Positions 35,501-48,678 of a DNA stretch of 64,000 bases are shown here, one piece after another. Origin of the DNA: Drosophila miranda (Eukaryota; Arthropoda; Insecta; Diptera; Drosophilidae). Numbering within the stretch: position 1 is the first letter of the stretch; every line of letters starts with the position of its first letter. The notes under the pieces were generated by a model. The model saw only the letters and a program-made list of their open reading frames with translations, did no database searches and had not been told where the DNA came from. The stretch lies in contig NC_046677.1 in the NCBI RefSeq assembly GCF_003369915.1, positions 31,824,913-31,888,912 on the forward strand, read 5' to 3'. The translations under genes were made by a program, and so were the position numbers.

Positions 35501-38500
35501 TACGCTAAAGCTCTCGAAAGTCTGCAATTGACAAAGTGACGGCAGCGACGACGATGTTGCATCGCGTCGCGTCGTTTCGCCTCGAGACGATCTTCAGAGT
35601 CAGACAGACAGACAGGGGAGAAGTGCAGCCAACGACCGACCGACATTTTTGCAAGCTCTCTTGCACGCTCATACACACACACACACACACCACCCTGTAT
35701 CTGTCTCGCTCTGTCTGCCCGGCAAATAACTGATCCAATGCACTTATGCTTTGGCTAGGCCATCGCCTTGTCTCTGTTCGCGTCTGTCGCGTCTGGCGGG
35801 CTGCCTGCTCTCTCAGCTTTCTCTTTGCTTTGTGCATTCTTCTTTGGCTTCTCGCTGTGTTTGTTGCAGCCCTGGTATCTTTGCAGTACTAATTCCATTG
35901 CCTTTTATGGCTATTTACAACACTGTAAGAAACTGCGCAACATTGAAAGATCAACTTTATTTCGATTGAAATCAATTATAGAGTTTAAACATCTAATGGT
36001 AATTTATAATTAATACCCAAATTATTTATACTTCTTGGTTGGACTCCGTCACTCCACCAAATTGTGTTTCAATAAAGCGTACATTGTGTCCTTACTTAAT
36101 TAAAAAGAACAATTAGTTTCTGCTCTCCGAAATAAAACAAAATGTACTCCCATTTTGTGCCTGAGGATATCGATATAATTGGGCGCGTCTACTGAAGCAT
36201 ACAAATAATTTTGTATTACAAACAGCAGATGCAAATGCAGGCTCCGGCTCCCTGCATTAATTGGATTTCGAGGCTAGGCTGCTGCTCCTACGCCCCGCAC
36301 TAGCGCCAGCCACATGCAGTCGTAGTAGAGCAAACATTTTTACTACGAAATGGTATTGCCAGTACGGGCTTCACACAATGCGCCATATACTACTTACCGA
36401 GCACCGAGTTGTACATAGGGGTTATATAATAATCAGGTCGTACCTATGTTATGTACTACAGTACCTGTTATGTACTCTTCGGTCCTCACAAAACTGGGTG
36501 TTGGCGGCATGGCCCAGAAGCGACAGTGGCAGCGGCAGCATCAGCCTCAGCCTCAGCATCTCTTCAACAGCTCGGACAGAACAGAGGCCACTGCCTGCCA
36601 CTGCAATCCCGCTGCGTTCCATTCCGGCCAAAAGGTTGCACGACGATGCCAATGGCCTAGTGCACTCTGCCACCCTCCTCTCCTCTTGCTTTCCCTTCCA
36701 TCAGCCCCTGCCTGCCACGCCCCTGTCGTCATCAGCAGCGCCGCGTGTTCGAGTCAAAGAGCCGGAGTCAAGAAAAAAATCATTTCGCCGGGCCAACACG
36801 CCCAGTGCGCAGCTGCAAAGCTGAACACCCAATATTCTGATGGTGGGTGGTGGTTTTGGTGGGGTTTTTCACTCGCCAGTCACTTCACTTCCAGTCTTTG
36901 GTCGTCCAAACAGCTGCCTACCAGGCGCCAGACAGACGCCACAAAAGCTGGGCCAGAACCAGAACGAAATGGCAATGAAACATGGGATACAGGACCCACA
37001 CTCTCACACACACACACCCACACAGCTCAAACCAACCCACCAACACCCTGCCACACAGCTGTGCCAGTGGTGTGGGGGTTCGTTCCCATCTGGAGTTTCG
37101 GCTCTGTGCGCCAACATTTCTATATTCCATTTCCATTACACGTTTGGCGCCCATTGTCCTATCTTTACTTTTTGGGGGTAGCTTTTGGCGCGCGTTTTGC
37201 CACTGGAAGGACTGTGTGAGGCCCAATCGATATATTCCAGTTTTGCGGCACACTACCTCTCCCTCTGTCTTTTGCTCTCTCGCTCTCTGTATCGCTGTCT
37301 GTGTCTTCTCTGAGTGCGATACACCCGCTCTCTACCCACTTTAATGTAGGTTAGTTTCAGCTGCGGCGCGCCTAAAATCTCCAATGGACGCAGCAGCAGC
37401 AGCAACAGTAGCAACAGCCACAGCCACAGCAGAAGCAAAAACAACAAATGGGGGCACAACTGTACGCAATTGGATATTTGCACTCTTTAGCGCCACCTAG
37501 CGTGCAAGTTCAATGACCTCCACCGGTCCGGACAGCAATCACAGACTAGTGCACCCACCCTCCCACCCACTGCACAACCGCAGCAGCAGCCGTGCCCAGG
37601 GCTTGGGCTTGGGCAGTATCTGTGGCTGGGCTGGGGTGGGGCTGTGTGTATAACAGTTATGTACAGTACGTACCGTACCCAACACCCCACCAACTATGCA
37701 CCGGACTGGACTATGTGTGCCGTGCCGTGCCGTTCCGTTCGTTCGTTGTATGCGTAGAGCTGTGAATGGCATGGCCGGATCGGGGCCGGGCCTCGTTTAC
37801 TTTTTTTTCTGTCAGCACTGCAGTTTTTTATTTTTGCTCCTCTTTCTTTATTTTTCGCACTTTTCTGCAGTTTTTCCATGGGTTTGTGTGTCTGATTTCA
37901 TTCGGTTTTTGTTTCTGTTTCTAGAGGCCTACCTACTACACCCCCCTTTGCTCCCTCCCTTGCTCTATGTACACCCAACATATGTATAAGTATACATAGA
38001 GGTTATATAGCGGGCGTAAACTTGGTCAAGCTGTCGTCCCAGGTTCCGTTTCGCTCTCTCTTCCTCTCTATCTTACTATCGTTCTAGCTCATTCACATAT
38101 TTACTACAATGTTTACTATGTGTGACAGGCAAAAGTGCATAGAAGAAAAATCCATAAACTACTTGCACTAGCCAGCCCCTCTCCTCTCTGCTGGTAGTCG
38201 TCGTCGTACCTTTCATCAGGGCTGAGCTTACTCCTCGGCCCTCTCTTTCGCTCTCTGTCATGCACATTATGTCATTCATCAGTCGCGCTGCCTGCCTTTC
38301 GTCACTCTTGATGTTTGTGCTTTACCCTTTTCTTCCTGTTTCGTAGTATTTTTAATATTTACGCGTTTTTCCTCCCGTTTTCTCTCTGTGGCTTGGGTTG
38401 CCTTGACTCTGGCTCTGGCTTTGGCTCTTTCCTGTTGTTTATGCTGCGACTTATAAGCAGTGTTTTCTTTTTCGCTTTATTTTCTGATTTATGGGAAAAT

Positions 38501-41500
38501 GCAGTTTGGGTTGACATTTTTCAATTTGCAATAAATAAGCTGAGCTTCAAAAGCTTAGAGAAGGAGTCACGTTCCGTTCGCAGTGCACCAAAGGATGACT
38601 GTGGTTCAAGTGATAGGAAGCTGCGTGATTTTCCAGCACTACTGGTCTTCGATCACACGAGTTCTTTTCGTACTTCCCATCACTATTCCTTCCAATTTAC
38701 GTTTCCAGTCCTATCCTTTTGCACAAAAAGCAGACTCATAAATAACGACAACAAAAGAGACAGAAATGAGTCTCGGTTCTTTCTTTAATATAACATTTGG
38801 TTGATTTTGTGCCGTCTGCTCGAAAAAACTCAAGGTGAGAGTTGGCGTTTTTGTACATACATATCTTTGTACAGTGAAATGCGCATTTTGGAGCAAAGTT
38901 GCCCTTTGATATTTGAAAAACTAAAAAGATGGGTGTTCCAGCCAAGAAAGTTTTCACTCGATGTACATACAATGTTAGGTCTTTGGTGGTTCCTTCGCTT
39001 TCAAAGAGTTCTACGTGAAATAATTGTCTGTAGGGTGAGTATCAAGTGCGTGTCCTTCTCTGAGCAAATGCTCCTCCACTTCTGCACAAGCCAAGCCGTT
39101 TAAGCTTGAGTGGTAATACCCTGACAACCCATCATCAACCTTTCGACAAGGCCGTCTCACCGGCCAGCCAAAAGCCCTTCAGCTTCAGCGTCTTCTCAAC
39201 ATGCGCGTCACAACAAATCGATGTCGTCTCAAGGTTAAAATCCCATAAATATAAGAACATGTGTGTATGCAAAAAAAGGCAGGAAAAAAAAAGAAAACCA
39301 CATAAAAAGAAAAAAGCGAAACGCCCTCAACCAACAATTGAGAGGCGCCACGCGGCTACGTTGCGTTGCGTTGCGTTGCCCTGACGATTAAATGTCGAAA
39401 AGGGACCTTCAAAGCTCTTCCTCTCTGAAAACAAAATAAAAACGTGAAGCTTTTTGTAAAGCAGTTCGTGTGTGCGCTTGTGTGTGTGGACACAGGAGTC
39501 GCCGGCAATTTGTCAACATGTGTTCGGGGTAAGGCCTGTAATTGCGGCTCAGGCCCGGGGTTCAGGTTAAATGTAATTGGAGTTGCGTGTGCAGAGACAG
39601 ACAGACAGAAGAATAAGAGGGATTTGACCATAAATGGTGTTGAGAGATGTGCAAGAGAAACATTCTACACTGAGCGAAAGCATACATATCTTAGAAGGGG
39701 CGAATGGGAGGAAACATTTCGTGTGGAAAGCGTTGGAAAATTCAAGGAAGAAAACCCCTATCAGCGAAACTTAGATCGAACATCAATTTGCCAAGACATG
39801 CCCACGAAGTGTACTTTGTTTGGTTTAAATTCTCCTGTGCATCTCAAGTCGATCATCAAGGTGGCGCCTAACGTGCCACCCAGCTTACGTGTTTTTTTAT
39901 TTTTTCTTTCAGTGTAGGCAATCGGACCCCAGACCTCGCAGTATAAATGGATAATTTGAGAACTTACCTTGCTCAACTTTTCGCCCTCGTGGCGGGGCAG
40001 CAGGGAGCGCAGACTCTGGAAGCCAGCATTGATGCTCTGCATGCGTCGCCTCTCATTGCTGTTGGCTATCTCCCGCCGAATCCTCTTCTCGCTGTCCGCC
40101 ACGGGCTTCCCATCGCCGTCACTGAGGGCCCCCCCACCAGAGCCGCCTCCTCCCCCCTTGGATGTGTTTGTGCCGCTCATATTCGATTGGCGTCGCTGCG
40201 AGCCTATAGTCTGATGCTCCGTCTCTGAGGTGTAAATATGATAGGTGTTCTCGCCGCCCGAATCCTCTAATTGTAATCTGAAAAGAAATGGAAATGAAGA
40301 AAGTATAAGTATAAAAGGGTCATTGGTTGCAAATAATACTGAATATTTCTAAAATTTTGCAATGTAAAAAGCCTTTATAGATTAAAGAAGAAGCTCTCTC
40401 TCCATCAAAAGGAGGTGCATACTCACGGAGCTGTATATTATGGGTACCTGTACCGGTACTTCAAAAGTTTAAGGAACTATTTTGAGTTGAAAGATCTTTG
40501 AAAGACGACCATCTAAGGTAGGGTGTTGCTGATTATTCTCATTTCTTGGATAATTCCCACATTTAAGCGACCATTTGCTACTACTACTCGTATTGTACAT
40601 ATTTATGACTCAGCTTGGCTTATCGCCGCCCAAACATAAAACCAATTAACTTTTACAATTTATACACTGCCAACACTTACACAGACAACACACACACACA
40701 CGCACGCACACACAAAGGCGCTGAAAAATTCATTCATTCATAAATTTACAATTCCATTCAATTCAATTTTAGTTGAACCCGCCGCCGCAGCACAACAGCG
40801 CCAATACAATACACTGACATACACACACCAAAGCGAGTACAAGCATTTGTGTGCACACACCTACACCCAGAGAGTTGTCGCAGTCACGACTGGCGCTGGC
40901 AGCAGAGAAGAGAAGAGCAGAGCAGAGCAGGGCAGCATCATGGGCGCACAACAAAACAGAACACGCGGTGTGTTTAAATAGGCACTACTCGTCGATACCT
41001 GGTACTACCCTGAACTTCTGTATTATAAAGACATAAATATTTTTGCAAAAATCAGCCAACTAAAATTATAATAATTTACAGACATTGGATATATAATTGC
41101 ATTACTTTTAGTGCATACGTAAATATAAATCCAGAAGTACACTCTCTATTTAAATGGCATGGGATGGTTTTTTCCATAAATGTCAGTAACTAACCCCCAG
41201 GAAGTGCCAATAATCTATGCAAATCAGCATACTCGCCCAATGAAGGGTATCATCAATAACTGCACTATCCAACAGCAGCAGAGGCAGCAGCAGCAACATG
41301 TAAAAGAGCGCACAAAAGCAAAGCCCTAAAGAGTGGGAGAGAGCGTGAGCGAGAGCCCACAGCACCGCTGTCAATATGGTATTCTTTTGTTATTGTTGCC
41401 ATCACTGCCGTGATTTTCTGTGTGGATTTTCTGTTGTTGTTGCTGTTGTAGCGGACTCTCGGCTTTGACACGGCTTTAGATTTAGTTTCGGGCTGTGCGT

Positions 41501-44500
41501 TGTGCAAGGTATTTCAATAAGAAGGCAAAGGAGTAACCTAGTTGAAGTATGGATTGAGTGCCCGGACAGATGCCGCCCACACCTTCTATTCAATATACCT
41601 TGGTCTTGTCTTGTCCTGGGTCTATGCTGCAGCATAGTATCGTCTTTTGGTCTCAAGAAGTCCAAACCGGTTTACCCGGTAACAGAGAGAGAGAGAGAGA
41701 GAGACAAAAGCAGAAACACGTTTGCTTTTCCACAGTTGCCCCGCTGGCTGGCTAATGAAAACAATTTTCACAATGGTATGCTATGCTCTACCTTCATGCA
41801 TGTCTGACAGAGTGAGGCAAAGAGCGGCAGGCAGCGCCAGAACGAGACGGACGCTATGTCTGCGTAAAAGTTGCAACACTGCATTCCTCCAGCCAAGAAG
41901 AAGAAGAACATTTCCAAAGACGACGACGCTGCTAGAAAATATTAGAGTCGACATCCGGGGGGGGGGTTGCATGGTTTATTTTTAGCCACATAATCCAAAG
42001 GTCGTTCTCCGGCTGCAGCAGCAGCAGCATTTTTGCGGCAGTCGAAGAAGGAGATGCCGATAGAAGATGTTGTTTTTGATGCTGCTGCTGCTTCTGAAGT
42101 TGGTCAACAGCAGGCGGATGTTGTGGCACAGGAATGTGGCTCGGTTCTGCTGCAGCGCCTGCTTCTGGCTCTTTGGCGTTGGCATTTTCCATTTTCCCCC
42201 ATTTGTTTCGATGCTTTTTGCACAATAAAAGCCAAACAAGGATAGGAGACCCAAAAAGTTGAATGAAACTACTCTCGGAATGCACTGACATGCTGCATCT
42301 GCTCTCTTGTGGTGCGGTGCAGTGCGGTGCCGTGCCTTTGCTTTGTGTGTGCCCCGTTTTGGTTGCTCCAAAAATGCACCTGTGTGTGGGTCGTACTTTA
42401 TGATGGGCAATTATTTCAGGTATGCAGAGCAGAGCAGAGCAGTGCGCACAAACTTGTTCCATAATCTAATAAGCCTGCTGCACTTTTCCCGGAACTACTC
42501 CGCAGATCCTGGAAATTCCTTTCGATTCCCTTTTGCCAGGGAAGAAATTAAGTGGATTATTAAGTTTCTTTTTTTAATGCCACTTTATTCCGGAAGCTAG
42601 AAAATCCATTCTCCAGCATAATCTATAAATTTCATCCACATGCCAGAATATTTGATGTTTAAATTATCTATTTGGGGATTAAATACTCGCAGAGATAGGT
42701 TTTACAGAGATAAGTAGAGTTTTACAGATGTTCTGAGTAGTTTCTGTGCAATTTGTGATTTTTTCATAGTCAATTAAATAATATAATTTTTTCCGGATGT
42801 CTTGCAACATATGTATGTATGTGCTTCCGCCAAGATTCAAAGGAGAAGACTCTATTGCAATTTTGATGAACTGTTTATCTACGGAATACGGGGAACACAG
42901 ATTCCCCAAATACATACAAAAATATATTTCCCCACAGGCAAATTATTCTAGCTTCTTCCGGAAGTCTTTCTTTCCATCGCTATGTTCTAGAAGTTCCCTC
43001 CCCACTTGGGGCTCACAATTTGTTCTTCTTAGAGAGGTGGGGGGGGTGGAGCAACAACAGCTGTTCAAAATAAAGTTTAATTTTAGCACGCAGCCAGTGC
43101 TGCTTAAATAGACGCGCGCGCCAGCTGCAGGGCCTGTGGGACCCCACAGAAAAAAAATCAAATAAAAAACAAATATGTGGAGGGAGAGGCAGAGAGATTT
43201 GATTTCACATTCACATTCTTAATTGCAATTAAGATGCAGCACGCATTTTTTGCATTTCACCAAAGCAAGAAGAGCAGACGAAGGTTAGTCGAAGCCTTTG
43301 ATACCCTGCAGGAGGTATCAATCAAATGGAGGAGCTCATGAAACTGGCTCGTAGAAGCTTAATTCCCAGCTTTGACAACATCTTGAGCATAATCATCATA
43401 CCCTGCCGAAAGGGTATAACGAAAACAGTGGAACATATGACATACGACAGCTGGTTGTTGGTGCGGGCTGCTTCTGGCTTCTGCTGCACCGTGCTGCGCG
43501 CTGCGCGCTGCCAGAGTTCAATGTAGTTCATTGGCCACTTTTCGCCAACACACACATACAAGTGCACACAAACACACACAAACGATAAACAGAGACAGAG
43601 ACAGCGAGAGCGAGACAGAGAAAGAGAGAGACAAAGCCGAAGTCACGAGTACCATCGAGAGCTGGCGACGCCGCTGCCTCTGCTTCTGCTGTTGCACCTA
43701 ACGCCTCACTCCTCCACCCGCACCACACCGTACGCTTCCCCCTCTGGGGCTGCTGTTGCACTTTGCACATAAATTGTACATACGTTTATTGGGTCACTGC
43801 TTACGTCATCATTTCACTGGAATTCGTCGTACTGCCGCTGCTCCCGCTGTTCCTGTAGCAGGTGAAAACGGGGGCATGTATCAGGCTGAAAACGGGGGCT
43901 TGGAGCGTGGGTGAAAAGGGGGCAAGAGGGGTAAGTTAGGGAGGCCGGCATTTTCAATTCATAAAGATAAACATGAAAATTATACAACACACGAAAGGTA
44001 AACAATGGTAGAAACACAGACGACAGCAGCCAGCGCCCTAGCCTCCTCCCCTTTCCCCCTTGAATTCGTCCTTATCAGCCTTGCCACACTCACTTTTTGC
44101 TTGGTCATATTATAGATGGGGATGGGATGCTGCTTAAACAAACAAAAACGTTGAGAGCAAGAGCGTTACAAGGGGCAAGGGGCAGAAAGTAGAAGCCAGT
44201 AACAGGATTGGGGACAACCTTGAGAAAGGACTCTGACATAAATGAAAATCACGTAAGCGGAGAAAGCGCGACACCGCAGACTATGCTAGAAAGAACTCCC
44301 ACATCGCTAAAGGACTACATTTAAGAAAGACAAATGTACTTTTAATTCTTACTAAGGGACATGTACCGCAACTAAAATCAATGGAATCGAATAACATTTC
44401 TTAGCAAATACAATTTCAGTTGAAATAACTTTAAAGCCCAAACAACCTGTAGATCCTCTGGAAGATGTACTGTGTTAGTCCCAGCCCAGTCACGTAAATG

Positions 44501-47500
44501 CATTAAAGGGAAATTCGCTTCGAGCCTGATAGAAATTTCAAGCGGTAGGAAGTCTTTGTTTCGTGCAAAAAACGTAATGGAATTCCCTCCGTAGGACGCT
44601 CCGGTCGAGCCGGTGACAGCGACGCTGGCTGCGCGACTGCATCGGCTGAAGCGGCTGAGGGCGAAATGAAATGCAACGCAATAAACGCTTTGCACTTGCG
44701 TAATTTGTGCAACAAAGTAAAGGCGCCATAAACTAATGAAATATTTTAAAATCGACCAGACCAGATCCTCTCTCTATCTATTCCCCGCGCTCTCTGTCTC
44801 TCTCTCAACTGCTCTTTATCTCCACCATTTGGCGCCACACTACCCATAAAAATATAGTAGAAGCAGAGACACAGATACAGATAGATTACATAAGGCCAGG
44901 TCTGAATGAGGTAATACTACAATGGGGGTGGAGGTCGGGGGAGGAGAGGCATGCATCGTCCTCTCAGGTTACACAGGGTAGTGGTTAAAAGGGCGGGCGA
45001 CGGGGCACAATGCGTGTGGCACAGAAAGTGCATAAATCATAACTGGTGCAAACAAATTTGCCATAATCTGCAATTTCACGATAAGGGGATGAGGGGAGTG
45101 GCGAAGGCGGGAGAGAGACAGAGAGGGGTGCCAGGTGTAGTAGTAGTTTGCCGCCTTCGTATCCCTCCCCCTCCTGGCATGGCACGAAAAACCGTTGTAT
45201 ACAAAAATCATGTGTTTTTTATAAACAACACGAAGCCGCCTCTCTCAGCTTTGCTCTCACGCCCTCACACATATTACTCCCCCACTAGCGAGCGCTCTCT
45301 CTTTCTTTGTCTACTTTTGCAGGTTGCCAATAAATGACTCTTGAAAAAAATAACACATGAAATAGCCGAAGCTTTTGATACCCTTTCAGCTATGGTATGG
45401 GATCTCAACGGCATATACAGTCAACGAATGCCGTATGACGTATGCCGTATTTCTCTCCGTTGCAGACATCTCCCGTATCTTATAATACCCTCTTGCAAAA
45501 GGTATAAAAAACAGACGAAACGTTTTGGCATATGAAAAGTGGAAGCAACACATCGGGGTACAGGGAGAGCCATCGCCCAAAAATTTTGCGCAGCAGATTT
45601 GTATCTATGTTTGTATGGGTATGTCTGTGTGTGCGAGTGTTTGCTTGCTCGTTTCGTTTTCTTTCATTTCAGTCGCTCTCACTTGCACGCTGTCTGACTG
45701 CACCGAGAGCAGCTTTTGTTTATACTTTTTTCAATGAAACGTGTGTAGTAGTAGAAAAAAGCATTCGCCGTGTGGCGGCATCTGTACTTTTGCGAATCTG
45801 TCTCTGGCTCGCTCTCACCCACACCAGCAAAGGCGCAACAAGCTTTTGAGTGCAATTCAAACACACCACAGTCAATCGTGCCCTCCTGCTCTGACAGCCA
45901 GCACACTCAATTCTTGCTCACACACACACAAACATAGCGAGAGAAACTCTCATGGCGGGGCTTATGTACTTTTCGCAAACTGGGGAGCGGCTCTTATAAA
46001 ACTGCAAGCTGACCCGAGGAGAATCGAGTTGTGGATTCTAAAAACGCGCTGAGAAACTTCCCAGAGTGGCAGGCAGCTCTCTGGCGTGCTTTCCAGTGAG
46101 AGAGAGCGACAAAGAGTAGAGTCGAGAGTAGAGAGTGTGTGGTAAAAGCGGAAATGACGCCACATGGTGAGGCAGGCGGCATAATATTTGCAAATGTGCA
46201 ACGTGCGGAGACTTTTAGCCGAGGCACGCCGTAAAGCAGCTGCTGTTAAAACGAAGTTCCCTCCCACACACTGGTGGCCAAAATATTATAGAAACTTGTG
46301 TATTTTCATATTTGTATAGCCGCTAAAAGCTGGTCAGCTGTTAGTGATTTTTATAATTGGAGGAAAAAACCAAAACATGCGAATATTTATTGATAAGTAT
46401 TTCCAAAGAAAGCCTTGAAACCCCAGCTGTGAGAGATTACGGGGTGACGCGACTGTGCTGGGTGTTGGTCTCTTCATACTCTCTCCCTCGTTGCTCAGAA
46501 CATATGTCAGATAAGCGGAGCGGCGTGACGTGACGTGTGAGTGCCATATGATTCTGATAAGCCGGCACAACTTTCGCTACGAAAAACTGCAAACTCGATC
46601 AAAGAAATAAGAGAGAACAAATAAGAAAGAAGATACGATCAACAAATACATATAGGCAGAGGGAGAGAGAGCAATAAAAAAGAAAAAGCAAATTAAACTG
46701 TACATTTTTCTGGGCTGGTGCTACTCTCTTCTTTCTTTTTAGCGCACTTTTCCTCTTCTTTCCCTACAGCGCATTTTTCACTCGCACTCTCAGCCACAAG
46801 GTGGTCGTGTCGTTGTCGGCCACTGTTGCGCTTGTGTGGGTGTGTGTAAGAGGGAGAATGAAAACGACGCCGCTCAGGTAGAAACATCGTGTGAATAGTG
46901 CAAAACCATATGATGATACACGCATACCGGTACAGCTGATTTCGATTCGACTAGCATCAGAAAAAAGTTGATTAGGTAGGCAACCAGTGATAAGCAGAGC
47001 GAGTGGGACAGCTGATTCTTTCGAACATGTGAGCGCAAAGAAGAAACTCAGAAGAGGGGAGAGAACTGCACGATCGGCTGGCTATCTAGCAGCTGTAAAC
47101 GCTTTGAGGCAGAGGTTTAAGAGCGATTTCAGGCTAAAAATATACTGTACGTGTATTTCAATACTCAATTAACTAAATATTCATTCGCTTATGAGCTCAA
47201 ATCCTAATGGTTTTAGATTTTCTTGCTGACACAATATATTGGCCTGCAGTGTAGCGCCGCTGAATAAATTGACAAAAACAGCCGTTTTTACAATATGGAC
47301 GACAACGAGGCGAGGCAAAAAACAAGAGCGTACAAACAGCCAGAAAGAGCGGAACAAGAGGAAAAGGAGAATGATGAAAAAAAAAGTAGCGTCACATTTA
47401 TTCCAGCAACAAGAAACAGCATGGAAGTGGAATGGTGTGGAAATGGGAATGGAATTCGACTGCTACTTCTGCTGCATTGGTAGTGGTGGTGGTTGTGTTT

Positions 47501-47832
47501 TTGTGCCGTATTTGTTTTGTCGGCAAAACAGGCGGCAAAAGGTTCTACGCTCTCTCTCTCTCTGCCTTCGCTCTCACTCTCTCAGAAAAGAAGGCGAGAG
47601 AAAGAGACCGCGCGCTTATAGTAAAAATAATCAATAATTTGCGTGATAAAAAAATGCAACCAAAGCTCTGGGTCTCTTGTTACTGCTATTCCTATAAGCA
47701 AAAACATAAACATAATACGATTTTGGAGAATGGAACTTACTGTAATTCCTCATCCAATTCCTCTGCGCTGTTGTATTCGGCGTTTTCTAGTATGACTTCC
47801 TCCGTTTTGATGGCGACCGGTACTCCAGACAT
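26445..47832 (-). CDS. crp: bHLH-leucine-zipper factor cropped (AP-4/TFAP4 homologue)
   Basis: Nuclear transcription factor that binds the symmetrical E-box CAGCTG as a homodimer; fly cropped acts in growth, tracheal terminal branching and dendrite growth. Exons 47832-47741, 40277-39968 and 27920-26445 join in phase (donors GTAAGT and GTAAGT; acceptors TTTTCAG and TTTACAG) and give 625 residues. Exon 1 starts MSGVPVAIKTEEVILENAEY. Exon 2 carries the basic region and first helix (RIRREIANSNERRRMQS then INAGFQSLRSLLP). Exon 3 begins with helix 2 and the first zipper (AAILQQTFQYIVDLENGK). A second leucine-rich coil (ELLDMKKQLEKERSLRRLL) lies further on. The C-terminal half has His-rich (HHHHHH) and Gly/Ser-rich low complexity and ends VAKQLPSS. 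An ATG within exon 2 (40180) could serve an alternative isoform. The two introns are 7.46 and 12.05 kb, and the promoter is near 48.7 kb. Confidence 0.93.
29469..29513. repeat. ACT/CAA trinucleotide tract
   Basis: Four to five ACT units are followed by about ten CAA/ACA units in crp intron 2. It creates a spurious open frame of threonines. Confidence 0.85.
32274..32300. repeat. TG dinucleotide tract
   Basis: (TG)n microsatellite with one TA interruption, in crp intron 2. Confidence 0.8.
32863..32882. repeat. CA dinucleotide tract
   Basis: (CA)n microsatellite preceded by a run of cytosines, in crp intron 2. Confidence 0.8.
34355..34364. promoter_or_regulatory. AP-4-type E-box ATCAGCTGAT
   Basis: Full palindromic match to the AP-4 preference AWCAGCTGWT, inside the gene that encodes the fly AP-4. 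It lies in a cluster with CAGCTG at 34289, 34419 and 34632. Confidence 0.45.
34789..34798. promoter_or_regulatory. AP-4-type E-box ATCAGCTGTT
   Basis: Match to AWCAGCTGWT in crp intron 2, about 430 bp from the site at 34355. Part of the same cluster. Confidence 0.45.
35671..35691. repeat. CA dinucleotide tract
   Basis: (CA)n microsatellite in crp intron 2. Confidence 0.8.
41683..41704. repeat. GA dinucleotide tract
   Basis: (GA)n of about 22 bp in crp intron 1; a strong potential GAGA-factor (Trl) site. Confidence 0.8.
43056..43065. promoter_or_regulatory. AP-4-type E-box AACAGCTGTT
   Basis: Palindromic match to AWCAGCTGWT in crp intron 1, with a further CAGCTG at 43122. Confidence 0.45.
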
Positions 47833-48678
47833 GTTTGATCGTGTATTGGCTTATTGTGGGCGACGCAAATCGCACAGTAATTGTCGTTCTCGTTTTCCTC
47901 CTAATAATTCTCTTAGCCACTGGTGAAACACGTGTTTCTATTGTTGCTATTTTGTTGCATTTACTTTGTTTCAGCTCTACTCTTTCTGCTACTCTCTTTT
48001 CCTTATTTGTTGCTGTTTCACTCTTTATGCCACAATTTGTTGCTGTACTGTTTGCACTCTTATCGCTTCTACTCTTTCCACTCTACACACAACACACACA
48101 CACGTACCGCTATCGATCGTTGTGTCAGCTGGTCTTTGGCTGCCTTCAGCTGCTTTTTTCGTATTTAGCGGCAAACTGTTTGGCCTCTCATACACACAAA
48201 CACGGACATACACTCTCTCAACAAAACTCTTAACACACGAAAGCGCCGAAATAGATTTTATCGGGTTTGCTACCGATCCTGGGCGGTTTAGAGTGAGATG
48301 TTTTCTTTTTTTTCTTAATCTCTGGTGTAATTCGCAGCTGTTTTTTATTTTGCTACAGCACTTTGGTATTCACTAATACACACGCGCGCGCACTATACTA
48401 GTAACAATGGTTGAACTGTACGTTAAGCGCCAAAGTACTGTTGTTGTTTTGCTCCCCGCGACCAAAAGCAAGGGATGTTGCACATATATATTATTGTATA
48501 TCGTATTCTTTCAACCGAATTTTCTGTATTCGGCTAAAATTTCGACACTTTATTCCCGCTGTTTCCCTGTTTGCGGCAATTATGTGTTCACGAGTTTCAT
48601 TAAAAATTCCCCACCACTTTGCGCGCGCATCACCCGTCCGACGTGTTGAAAAATTTTTTGTTTTGAACGTGTCTCGAC
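47833..48678 (-). other. crp 5' leader (probable 5' UTR)
   Basis: Lies between the crp promoter elements and the start codon. It is T-rich on the plus strand with several CAGCTG sites (48126, 48147 and 48335). A 5' UTR intron is possible but I could not place one. Confidence 0.5.

Larger units (their letters stand above)
27921..39967. other. crp intron 2 (12.05 kb)
   Basis: Noncoding. It is rich in CT/GA tracts (possible GAGA-factor sites), CA and CAA/ACT microsatellites, CATATGTATGTA runs and about 20 CAGCTG hexamers, including ATCAGCTGAT at 34355 and ATCAGCTGTT at 34789. It is long enough to hold several enhancers. Open frames such as 28699-29241 (-) and 36446-37219 (+) lack known domains and splice signals. 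Confidence 0.7.
40278..47740. other. crp intron 1 (7.46 kb)
   Basis: Noncoding. It contains GA/CT tracts (for example 41683-41704, 43590-43635 and 44765-44805), CA runs and about ten CAGCTG hexamers, including AACAGCTGTT at 43056. Short ATACCCT...AGGGTAT inverted pairs at 43304-43418 and 45376-45504 look like remnants of interspersed repeats. No nested gene is recognised. Confidence 0.7.

Noticed and set aside
36446-37219. 257-codon open frame on the plus strand in crp intron 2
   Set aside because: It runs through CA and CT microsatellites, three overlapping frames are open in the same place, and composition is repeat-driven with no domain.
39444-39917. 157-codon plus-strand frame near crp exon 2
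   Set aside because: It starts in TGTGTG repeat, has no recognisable domain, and no signal of splicing or promoter.
41932-42462. 176-codon minus-strand frame in crp intron 1
   Set aside because: Gln/His/Ser low complexity over CAG-type repeats; no splice sites that fit crp phases and no homology recognised.
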